Of a DNA stretch of 7,231 nucleotides, positions 1-7,231 are shown piece by piece. Numbering within the stretch: position 1 is the stretch's first letter; each line of letters starts with the position of its first letter. The position numbers and the translations under genes were made by a program. Origin of the DNA: Deltaproteobacteria bacterium (GTDB taxonomy: Bacteria > Myxococcota_A > Polyangia > JAAYKL01); the NCBI GenBank assembly GCA_011389755.1, contig JAABTR010000470.1:1-7231 (forward strand), given 5' to 3'. The notes below the pieces were generated by a model, which saw only the letters and a list, made by a program, of their open reading frames with translations, was not told the DNA's origin and searched no databases.

Positions 1-354
1 GCTCTCGATGCGCCTCCAGACCGGTCTGAGCCCACAGTCGGTTCCGTGGGGGCAACACAGCTGCCCTTCGGGGACCTTCTTGTTGTAACACCCCTCGAGG
101 ATCGGCTTACCGAGGGCTTTTATGATGGCGGCGACGGTCAGATCGGAAGGCGCAGCCGCCAGCTCGTAACCCCCGTTTCGACCCCGCAGCGCCCTGACGA
201 CGCCTCCTTGGCGGAGCTTTCCCAAAATCTTGGCCACGAGCGCCTCGGAGAGGTCTTCTCTGCCTGCCAACTCAGGCAGGGTTATCTGTTTCCCGTGCAC
301 CGCAAGGGACATCGCGAGCCGCAGGCCTTCTTCTTCAACTTTTGTCAGCTTCAT
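1..354 (-). CDS. Rrf2-family transcriptional regulator, IscR/SufR-like (partial, C-terminus off window)
   Basis: This is the N-terminal 118 residues of a winged-helix DNA-binding regulator; the 3' end lies beyond the left edge. The start MKLTKVEEEGLRLAMSLAVH, the helix-turn-helix around residues 25-50 and the wing RGRNGGYELA (57-66) followed by P69 are the standard Rrf2 pattern. Cysteines C89, C100, C101 and C107 follow; C101-X5-C107, then GLRPVW, lines up with the last two cluster cysteines of IscR (C98-X5-C104, then LTHALW). An Fe-S-sensing regulator of cluster assembly is therefore the best inference. Such genes often precede suf or isc operons, which here would lie off the left edge. The ATG is preceded by TGAGGT (359-364) at normal spacing. 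The gene is divergent from tex. Family assignment is confident; the ligand and targets are inferred. Confidence 0.9.
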   Translation of the reverse strand, partial: MKLTKVEEEGLRLAMSLAVHGKQITLPELAGREDLSEALVAKILGKLRQGGVVRALRGRNGGYELAAAPSDLTVAAIIKALGKPILEGCYNKKVPEGQLCCPHGTDCGLRPVWRRIES

Positions 355-374
355 ATGGACCTCACATCGCACCA

Positions 375-403
375 AACCTAATGATACATGATGTTTTTGT
401 CAA
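375..403 (-). promoter_or_regulatory. Candidate sigma70-type promoter for the Rrf2-family gene
   Basis: On the minus strand a perfect TTGACA (403-398) is followed after 17 bases by TAGGTT (380-375), which keeps the first two and last bases of the -10 consensus. The start codon at 354 would lie close downstream, giving a short leader that includes the TGAGGT ribosome site. The -10 is weak, so this is a prediction only. Confidence 0.35.
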
Positions 404-410
404 TTTTGAC
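399..410. promoter_or_regulatory. Inverted repeat GTCAA-TT-TTGAC overlapping the candidate -35; possible operator
   Basis: The sequence GTCAATTTTGAC has two perfect 5-base arms separated by TT. It overlaps the candidate -35 box of the Rrf2-family gene. Rrf2 regulators commonly bind dyads in their own promoters, so autoregulation is possible. The arms are short and the match to any published Rrf2 operator is unproven. Confidence 0.25.
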
Positions 411-504
411 TCTCCGTGGGGACTATTGCATTTGTCCGAGCCTGTTTCCACGGCGAAACGGGAAATTTACGTCCAAGCTTCTCGAAAAGACCTTTTTTAA
501 AGGA

Positions 505-533
505 TTGCCGCGCCGCCTCGTGGCTGTTATTTT
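505..533 (+). promoter_or_regulatory. Candidate sigma70-type promoter for tex
   Basis: TTGCCG (505-510) and TATTTT (528-533) are separated by exactly 17 bases, and each matches its consensus at four of six positions. Transcription would begin near 540, giving a leader of about 25 bases that keeps the GGGAGG ribosome site. The rest of the 355-564 gap shows no gene. Confidence 0.4.
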
Positions 534-545
534 TTCCCCCGTTTT

Positions 546-552
546 GGGAGGT
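546..552 (+). promoter_or_regulatory. Ribosome binding site of tex
   Basis: GGGAGGT is a strong Shine-Dalgarno match, but it sits 12 bases before the ATG, at the long end of normal spacing. An in-frame TAA at 556-558 rules out an earlier start, which fixes the ATG at 565 as the start codon. Confidence 0.6.
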
Positions 553-564
553 AATTAAAAGAAG

Positions 565-2878
<2,314 letters not shown>

Positions 2879-2880
<2 letters not shown>

Positions 2881-2902
2881 AAGCCCCTTTCAAAAGAAAG
2901 GG
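2879..2902 (-). terminator. Second hairpin downstream of phoU, candidate end of the pst-phoU operon
   Basis: CCCTTTC (2885-2891) and GAAAGGG (2896-2902) form a perfect 7-base-pair stem with a 4-base loop. Read on the minus strand it is followed by GCTTTT (2884-2879), a short T-tract that overlaps the tex stop codon. It lies clear of the phoU-1 stop codon. It shares 2899-2902 with the neighbouring hairpin, so the two cannot form together. Confidence 0.5.
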
Positions 2903-2922
2903 AGCTAAATCTCCCTATTTTT
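2892..2922. terminator. Bidirectional rho-independent terminator between tex and phoU
   Basis: The stem AGGGAG (2899-2904) and CTCCCT (2911-2916) closes a 6-base loop. On the plus strand it is followed by ATTTTT (2917-2922), suiting tex transcripts. On the minus strand it is followed by TTCTTTT (2898-2892), suiting the pst-phoU transcript. The phoU-1 stop codon (2917-2915) lies at the base of the stem, so a terminating ribosome could hinder folding in that direction. Confidence 0.7.
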
Positions 2923-3613
2923 CGGGGTTTGGGATGGGAACCCGGTAGGCCTCGTGGCGGACGATATCGCCTTCAACCAGGTAGATGACGTCCTCGGCGA
3001 TGTTCGTCGCCAGGTCGGCAGTCCGCTCGAAGCAGCGAGACAGGCCGATGACGTTGATGAGGGCCTCGATGCGATCGGGAGAGTTGCGGATCTCCTGGGC
3101 CACCTGCCGGTACATCTGGCGGTTGATCTCGTCCACCTTGTCGTCTTCGGCGCGCACCGAGGCGGCCATGGTGGCGCTCATGTTCACGAGGGAGTCCAAG
3201 GAGGTGCGCAGCATCCACCTCGTCCGCTCCGCCATGGTCTCGTAGTCGAAGGGGATGATGATCGGCTTGTGGCCGGCCAAGAAGAGAGTGTGCTCGGCGA
3301 TGCTCGCCGCCAAGTCGCCCACTCTCTCAAGGTCGTTGTTGATCTTGAGGACCGCCACGATGAACCGGAGGTCCACCGCCAAGGGCTGGTAGAGCGCCAG
3401 CACCTTGAGGCAGTCCTCCTCGAAGTCCACCTCGAGCTGGTCGATCTCCTCGTCCCCTTCGATCACCTGGCGAGCGAGCCCGACGTCCTTGTCGAACAGA
3501 GATCGAATGGCCTGGTCCATAGCGCTCTCGACCCGGCCACCCAAGAGAAGGAAGGACTCCTTGATGCGGTCCATCTCTCTGTGAAGCACGTTTCTTTTAG
3601 CCATCCCTGTCAT
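2915..3613 (-). CDS. phoU: Phosphate transport system regulatory protein PhoU, copy 1 (operon-distal)
   Basis: PhoU is a peripheral cytoplasmic helical-bundle protein that limits Pst uptake and is needed for PhoR/PhoB to sense phosphate sufficiency. The 232 residues (E. coli PhoU has 241) form two similar three-helix halves. Each half holds the metal-binding E-X3-D signature: ERVGD (96-100, within NNDLERVGDLA) and ERTAD (196-200, within RCFERTADLATNIAEDVIY). The frame is open to 3712, but that would overlap the upstream phoU and add an unrelated arginine-rich leader. I chose 3613 because AAGGTG lies 8 bases before it; MAKRN at 3604 is an alternative that aligns better with copy 2's first residue. 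Thirteen bases separate it from copy 2. It is the last gene of the operon. PhoU identity is secure; division of labour with copy 2 is unknown. Confidence 0.94.
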   Translation of the reverse strand: MTGMAKRNVLHREMDRIKESFLLLGGRVESAMDQAIRSLFDKDVGLARQVIEGDEEIDQLEVDFEEDCLKVLALYQPLAVDLRFIVAVLKINNDLERVGDLAASIAEHTLFLAGHKPIIIPFDYETMAERTRWMLRTSLDSLVNMSATMAASVRAEDDKVDEINRQMYRQVAQEIRNSPDRIEALINVIGLSRCFERTADLATNIAEDVIYLVEGDIVRHEAYRVPIPNPEK

Positions 3614-3621
3614 GTTGCCGA

Positions 3622-3627
3622 CACCTT
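3622..3627 (-). promoter_or_regulatory. Ribosome binding site favouring the 3613 start of phoU copy 1
   Basis: AAGGTG sits 8 bases before the ATG at 3613 and overlaps the stop codon of phoU copy 2, suggesting translational coupling. The alternative ATG at 3604 has only AGGG directly abutting it, which is too close to serve. Confidence 0.5.
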
Positions 3628-4334
3628 CACTTCTTGGGCGCGCTCTCCAATTTCGAAGACGCAGACTCGATGCGCCGCGCCTCAGCATGCCGCACGATGC
3701 GCCCCTCGACAAAATAAATGACGTCCTCGGCCACGTTCGTCGCCAGGTCGGCGATCCGCTCGAGGCAACGTGAGACTCCGATGCCGTGGATCAACGTGTC
3801 CACCCGCGCCGGGTCCTTGCGGATCTCCCGGGCCACCCGATCGTACATCTCGCGGTTGATATCATCGACCAGATCGTCCGCCCCTCGAACACTCTCGGCG
3901 AGCGCCGCGTCTCTGCCGAACAGCGCCTCGATCGCGTCTTCGAGCATCATCGTGGTCCGCTCGGCCATGATCTCGAAATCGAAGGGAATGGCAGCGCCCG
4001 AGGCTTTTGGGAGCGCTTTGGCGTGACGCGCTAGGCTCACGGCCAGATCGGCCACCCTCTCGAGGTCGTTATTCATCTTGAGCATGGCGATGACCAGCCT
4101 CAAGTCGACGGCAACCGGCTGGTACAACGCGAGAATCTTGAGGCAGTCCTCTTCGAAGTCCACCTCCATCCGGTCCACCGCGTCGTCCCCCGCGATGACC
4201 TCGTCGGCGGCCTGGGCATCCCGCCTGCGGACCGCCTCGACAGCCCCCTTGGTGAACGCGACGACCGTGTCCGCCAACGTGCGCAGGCTGGCCTCGAGAC
4301 GTTCCAGCTCACGATGGAGTACGTTTCCTTGCAT
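3627..4334 (-). CDS. phoU: Phosphate transport system regulatory protein PhoU, copy 2 (adjacent to pstB)
   Basis: This second PhoU has 235 residues and occupies the position where phoU usually follows pstB. It shows the two-half PhoU fold signatures: VDFEEDCLKILALYQP (58-73), NNDLERVADLA (88-98) and RCLERIADLATNVAEDVIY (189-207). The E-X3-D metal motifs ERVAD (92-96) and ERIAD (192-196) are intact. It aligns with copy 1 without gaps over about 217 residues at roughly 55% identity by hand count, so the pair are tandem duplicates. One difference lies in the first half: copy 1 has SIAEHT and this copy has SLARHA (Arg103), while the second halves of both keep AED. The C-terminal tail (about 222-235) is Ser/Lys-rich and unlike copy 1. 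The start lies 15 bases after the pstB stop, with AGAGG upstream. Likely role: repressing Pst uptake or Pho signalling, possibly as a heteromer with copy 1. Confidence 0.94.
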   Translation of the reverse strand: MQGNVLHRELERLEASLRTLADTVVAFTKGAVEAVRRRDAQAADEVIAGDDAVDRMEVDFEEDCLKILALYQPVAVDLRLVIAMLKMNNDLERVADLAVSLARHAKALPKASGAAIPFDFEIMAERTTMMLEDAIEALFGRDAALAESVRGADDLVDDINREMYDRVAREIRKDPARVDTLIHGIGVSRCLERIADLATNVAEDVIYFVEGRIVRHAEARRIESASSKLESAPKK

Positions 4335-4349
4335 CGCTCTTGTCGCCTC

Positions 4350-5210
4350 TCAACCGAAGCGCCCGGTCAGGTAGTCTTCGGTCTGCTTGTTCTTGGGTTT
4401 CGTAAACAGCGCTCGGGTGTCTCCGTGCTCCACGATGTAGCCCTTGTAGAAAAACGCGGTCGAGTCGGAGATGCGCGCGGCCTGCTGCAGGTTGTGGGTC
4501 ACGATGACGATCGTGTACGTGCCCTTGAGCTCGAGCACCAGCTCCTCGATCCGCGCGGTGGCCACCGGATCGATGGCCGAGGTGGGCTCGTCCATCAAGA
4601 GCACCTCCGGCTCCACCGCGATGGCCCTGGCGATGCACAGCCTCTGCTGCTGTCCACCCGACAGGGCGGTGCCGGGTTTGTCGAGCTTGTCCTTGACCTC
4701 GTCCCACAGCGCCGCCGACTTGAGCGCCTCTTCGACCCTTCCTTGCAGCTCGCTCCGGCTGGGTTTGTAGTGGAGCCTTATACCGTAGGCCAGGTTGTCG
4801 AAAACGCTCATGGGAAACGGAGTGGGCTTTTGAAAGATCATCCCCACCCGGCGGCGCAGCTCGATGATGTCCACCGAAGGGGACAAGATGTTCTGCCCGT
4901 CGAGCAGGACCTGACCTTCGGCCCGCTGGTCCCGGTAGAGCTCGAAGATCCGGTTGTACACCCGGATGTGGGTGGATTTTCCGCACCCCGAAGGACCGAT
5001 GACCGCGGTGACCTTGCCCCCGGCGATCTCGATGTTGTTCTCGAACAGCGCCTGGTTGTCGCTGTAGAAAAAACTGAGCCCGCTGACCGAGATCTTCGGA
5101 TGCTTTTCCTTCTCGACCTGCCGCCCCCGGCTCTCATCCGTCGCCGGACGGGACGCCAACGCTGCAGAGACGTCGACTCTGCGAAATTCCTTTGCCACTG
5201 CGCCATTCAT
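4350..5210 (-). CDS. pstB: Phosphate ABC transporter ATP-binding protein PstB
   Basis: PstB is the cytoplasmic ATPase that powers phosphate import through PstC-PstA. The 286 residues carry every ABC motif: Walker A GPSGCGKST (72-80), Q-loop Gln127 in FQKPTPFPMSVFDNLAYG, signature LSGGQ (183-187), Walker B VLLMDEP (203-209, catalytic Glu208) and switch His239 in IVTHN. TPFPMSVFDN, the SAIDP after Walker B and a C-terminus in DYLTGRFG are PstB hallmarks. The start is fixed by AAGGAG 8 bases upstream and by the ATGA overlap with the pstA stop. The frame stays open upstream to 5957, but that stretch is only the shadow of pstA. About 38 polar residues precede the ABC core, longer than in E. coli PstB (257 residues); no ATG lies between Met1 and Met124, so the extension looks real. 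Very secure. Confidence 0.97.
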   Translation of the reverse strand: MNGAVAKEFRRVDVSAALASRPATDESRGRQVEKEKHPKISVSGLSFFYSDNQALFENNIEIAGGKVTAVIGPSGCGKSTHIRVYNRIFELYRDQRAEGQVLLDGQNILSPSVDIIELRRRVGMIFQKPTPFPMSVFDNLAYGIRLHYKPSRSELQGRVEEALKSAALWDEVKDKLDKPGTALSGGQQQRLCIARAIAVEPEVLLMDEPTSAIDPVATARIEELVLELKGTYTIVIVTHNLQQAARISDSTAFFYKGYIVEHGDTRALFTKPKNKQTEDYLTGRFG

Positions 5211-6052
5211 CCTTTTTTCTCCTTGAGCGCGACCCGAGCGAAGACGGTCAGTCCGAGCACCGACGCCATGATGAGCAGCGACGCCCCCCACGCCGCCTGC
5301 TGCCAGTCCGCGTAGGGGGACATGGCGTAGTTGAAAATCGTCACCGTCAGGTTGCTCGTCGGCTCGGCGAGCGATGACGGCCAGTATGGGCTGTTGAGCG
5401 CCGTGAAGAGAAGCGGCGCCGTCTCTCCGGAGACGCGGGCCACGGCGAGGAGGATCCCCGTGAGCATCCCCGACTTCGCCGAGCGAAACACCACCGACAC
5501 GGTGACCCGCCAGCGAGGCGCTCCGAGGGCCAGGGCCGACTCCCGCAGCGCGTCGGGGACGAGGCCGAGCATGTCTTCGGTGGTTCGAGCGACCACCGGG
5601 ATCATGATAACCGCCAGAGACATCGCGCCGGCGTAGCCTGAGAAATGTCCGAACGGCAGCACGAAGATGGCGTAGATGAAGAGCCCCACCAGGATCGACG
5701 GGACCCCCATCATGGTGTTGACCGCGAAACGGACCGAGGAGCCCAGGCGGTTTTGCTTGCCGAACTCCGCCAGGTAGACCCCAGCCATCACACCGAGCGG
5801 GACCCCGATGAGGGTCGCCAGGGCCGTGATGAGCAGGGTCCCGACGATTGCCGAGCTCAGGCCGCCGCCTTCCACGCCCGGAGGCGCGGGGTTCTGCGTG
5901 AAGAACTGCCAATCGATCGCCCCGAGCCCTCTGCGGGCCACCTCGAACAGGATCCAACCCAAAAAGAAGATCCCCACCAGGGAGGCGAGCAAGGACAGCG
6001 CCTTGACCCCCACGTCTGTGGCTTTGCGGTACGTCGCCCGACGAGGTCTCAT
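5207..6052 (-). CDS. pstA: Phosphate ABC transporter permease PstA
   Basis: PstA is one of the two inner-membrane permease subunits that form the phosphate channel with PstC. The 281 residues show a short basic cytoplasmic start (MRPRRATYRK) and about six hydrophobic segments near 16-38, 67-93, 113-134, 141-155, 195-208 and 254-274. The coupling-helix (EAA) loop, ALRESALALGAPRW and following residues (169-199), contacts PstB. MGVPSILVGLF (115-125), VARVSGETAPLLFTA (204-218) and TSNLTVTIFNY (232-242) are typical PstA blocks. The length is close to that of E. coli PstA (296). The start has GGGAGG 6 bases upstream and overlaps the pstC stop by ATGA; its own stop overlaps the pstB start in the same way. 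These overlaps imply tightly coupled translation. Very secure. Confidence 0.96.
   Translation of the reverse strand: MRPRRATYRKATDVGVKALSLLASLVGIFFLGWILFEVARRGLGAIDWQFFTQNPAPPGVEGGGLSSAIVGTLLITALATLIGVPLGVMAGVYLAEFGKQNRLGSSVRFAVNTMMGVPSILVGLFIYAIFVLPFGHFSGYAGAMSLAVIMIPVVARTTEDMLGLVPDALRESALALGAPRWRVTVSVVFRSAKSGMLTGILLAVARVSGETAPLLFTALNSPYWPSSLAEPTSNLTVTIFNYAMSPYADWQQAAWGASLLIMASVLGLTVFARVALKEKKG
5219..5224 (-). promoter_or_regulatory. Ribosome binding site of pstB
   Basis: AAGGAG lies 8 bases before the pstB ATG and inside the last codons of pstA. It settles the pstB start despite the much longer open frame upstream. Confidence 0.8.
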
Positions 6053-7065
6053 GAGCTGCCTCCCAGGGTTTTTTTGATGCGGCGCAGCCACACCTGGGCG
6101 CCGACCTGGATGACCAGCGTCATGACCATGAGCACCAACCCCAAGTACACGAGCGCGCTCAGGTAGAGGGGCTCGGAGGCCTCGGTGAACTCGTTGGCGA
6201 GGGTCGAGGCGATGCTGTTGCCCGCCGAGAACAAGGACGCCGAGACACGATGGGAGTTTCCAATAACGAAGGTGACCGCCATCGTCTCGCCCACCGCCCG
6301 TCCCAGCCCCAAGAAGACAGCTCCGACGAGCCCCACGGCGCCGTAGCGCACCGTCACCTTGCGGGTGACCTCCCAGGTGGTGGAGCCCATGCCGTGGGCC
6401 GCCTCTTTGACCACCGCCGGCACCATCTCGAAGACGTCGCGCATCACCGCGGTGACGAAGGGCAGGATCATGAGTGCCAAAATGATCCCGGCCGTGAGCA
6501 TACCGATGCCCATGGGAGGCCCTTGGAAAAGCGGTAAAAACCCCAGGTAGTCCCCGAGCACGGGCTGAACGTTGTCCGCCATGAACGGCGCGAACACGAA
6601 AAGCCCCCACATCCCAAAGATGATGCTCGGGACCGCCGCCAGGAGCTGGATGGCCCCCCCGACCACCTTGGCGAGGGTGGGGTGGGCCAGCTCCACGAGG
6701 AAAAGCGCGATGACGACGCTCACGGGGACCGCGAGCGCCATTGCGATGACCGTGGAGACGACGGTTCCGTACATGCTGGACAGGGCCCCGAAGTCGGAGC
6801 GGACCGGGTTCCACGCATCCGAGACCAAAAAACCGAGACCGAACTCCCGGATAGCCGGATACGCGTTGACAACCAACTCGAGGATGAGCCCGATCATCAT
6901 CACGAGCACCGCACAGGCGCAGGCGGCCGCCACCAGGCGAAAGATGGGGTCTCCAAGTCTGCGTCTCCGGCCGTCTACCATCGGGCGCGGTTCGCTCTTC
7001 GGGGGGCGGACACCGCCGGGCGCCGAAGACGCCGCGGTGTCCGTCATAGTGGCATCATGCGACAT
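6049..7065 (-). CDS. pstC: Phosphate ABC transporter permease PstC
   Basis: PstC is the partner inner-membrane permease of PstA. The 338 residues (E. coli PstC has 319) begin with a soluble Pro/Ser/Arg-rich tail of about 40 residues. Hydrophobic segments follow near 42-66, 99-126, 134-161, 187-207, 243-265 and 303-326. The EAA coupling loop VVKEAAHGMGSTTWEVTRKV (218-237) should dock on PstB. Family blocks include FGALSSMYGTVVST (92-105), LLAAVPSIIFGMWGLFV (141-157) and LGRAVGETMAV (254-264). The start at 7065 lies 7 bases after the pstS stop, with only a weak AAGTGA before it, so translation may depend on ribosomes leaving pstS. The methionine at codon 7 (MTDTAASS) is a less likely start. The end overlaps pstA by ATGA. 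Very secure. Confidence 0.96.
   Translation of the reverse strand: MSHDATMTDTAASSAPGGVRPPKSEPRPMVDGRRRRLGDPIFRLVAAACACAVLVMMIGLILELVVNAYPAIREFGLGFLVSDAWNPVRSDFGALSSMYGTVVSTVIAMALAVPVSVVIALFLVELAHPTLAKVVGGAIQLLAAVPSIIFGMWGLFVFAPFMADNVQPVLGDYLGFLPLFQGPPMGIGMLTAGIILALMILPFVTAVMRDVFEMVPAVVKEAAHGMGSTTWEVTRKVTVRYGAVGLVGAVFLGLGRAVGETMAVTFVIGNSHRVSASLFSAGNSIASTLANEFTEASEPLYLSALVYLGLVLMVMTLVIQVGAQVWLRRIKKTLGGSS
6059..6064 (-). promoter_or_regulatory. Ribosome binding site of pstA
   Basis: GGGAGG lies 6 bases before the pstA ATG and inside the 3' end of pstC. It supports the 6052 start over the longer open frame, which extends upstream to 6814. Confidence 0.75.
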
Positions 7066-7072
7066 GTCGTTA

Positions 7073-7231
7073 TCACTTCGCGGGCCAGATGGCCTCGTTC
7101 CCAGGGGTCCTTATCTTCTCGTGCCACATGTCCTCCACCATCTTCACGACCTTGTCCGGGATGGGGACGTAGTGGAGCTCTTCCGCCTTGGCGTTGCCGT
7201 TTTTGTAACACCAATCGAAGAACGACAAAAC
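7073..7231 (-). CDS. pstS: Phosphate-binding protein PstS (partial, C-terminal 52 residues)
   Basis: Only the end of this gene is present; its start, signal peptide and phosphate-binding residues lie beyond the right edge. The visible VLSFFDWCYKNGNAKAEELH and YVPIPDKVVKMVEDMW are the characteristic C-terminus of PstS, usually seen as FFDWAYKNG and YVPMP. PstS is the periplasmic (or lipid-anchored) protein that captures phosphate and hands it to PstC-PstA. It ends in TGA 7 bases before pstC, with no hairpin between them, so it is the first visible gene of the operon. The promoter and any PhoB-binding Pho box must lie upstream, outside the window. Identification rests on the short tail plus context, which together are strong. 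Confidence 0.93.
   Translation of the reverse strand, partial: VLSFFDWCYKNGNAKAEELHYVPIPDKVVKMVEDMWHEKIRTPGNEAIWPAK

Noticed and set aside
46..381. 111-codon plus-strand open frame at the left end
   Set aside because: It lies opposite the Rrf2-family gene, whose protein matches a known fold. The plus-strand product resembles nothing and has no clear ribosome site.
444..503. Small inverted repeats GTTTC-6-GAAAC (444-459) and CCTTT-TTT-AAAGG (491-503) upstream of tex
   Set aside because: The arms are only 5 bases, there is no T-tract or known operator match, and such repeats are expected by chance in an AT-richer gap. No riboswitch or small RNA structure is supported.
3614..3712. Longer start for phoU copy 1 adding about 33 residues
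   Set aside because: The extension overlaps the end of phoU copy 2, is arginine-rich and unlike any PhoU start, and a better-placed ribosome site serves 3613.
4314..5315. 333-codon plus-strand frame opposite pstB
   Set aside because: It is an antisense shadow of pstB with no domain or ribosome site; pstB carries all ABC motifs.
5207..6814. Apparent 535-codon frame that would extend pstA upstream (and a similar one, 4350-5957, for pstB)
   Set aside because: The upstream parts are out-of-frame readings of pstC and pstA. Strong ribosome sites and ATGA overlaps fix the true starts at 6052 and 5210.
7052..7060. Palindrome GCAT-C-ATGC near the pstC start
   Set aside because: It has 4-base arms inside coding sequence, which is likely by chance, and it does not cover the ribosome site.

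Overview
The window is GC-rich bacterial chromosomal DNA, densely packed with housekeeping genes. No mobile element, tRNA, rRNA or CRISPR array is visible. Gene content and protein style suggest a Gram-negative, possibly deltaproteobacterial or Myxococcota-like organism. That placement is a weak inference, because no phylogenetic marker was compared.

Left part (1-2880): a partial Rrf2-family regulator runs off the left edge on the minus strand. It carries a cysteine pattern like that of Fe-S-sensing IscR-type proteins. A 210-base AT-richer divergent region (355-564) holds plausible promoters for both directions. Then comes a full-length plus-strand gene for the S1-domain RNA-binding protein Tex, with an arginine/glycine-rich tail.

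Junction (2879-2922): tex and the next gene converge. Overlapping hairpins with T-tracts on both sides form a compact bidirectional terminator.

Right part (2915-7231, minus strand): a phosphate-specific transport operon in the order pstS (partial, its start lies beyond the right edge), pstC, pstA, pstB, phoU-2, phoU-1. All gaps are 15 bases or shorter, and pstC/pstA and pstA/pstB overlap by ATGA. PstS captures phosphate outside the inner membrane, PstC and PstA form the channel, PstB hydrolyses ATP, and PhoU proteins restrain uptake and pass phosphate status to the PhoR/PhoB signalling pair. The unusual point is two tandem, clearly paralogous phoU genes (about 55% identical by hand alignment). 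The operon promoter and any Pho box lie outside the window, and no phoB or phoR is present.

I found no convincing undescribed system. The points most worth a second look are the phoU pair, the overlapping terminator hairpins and the regulator's cysteine motif.
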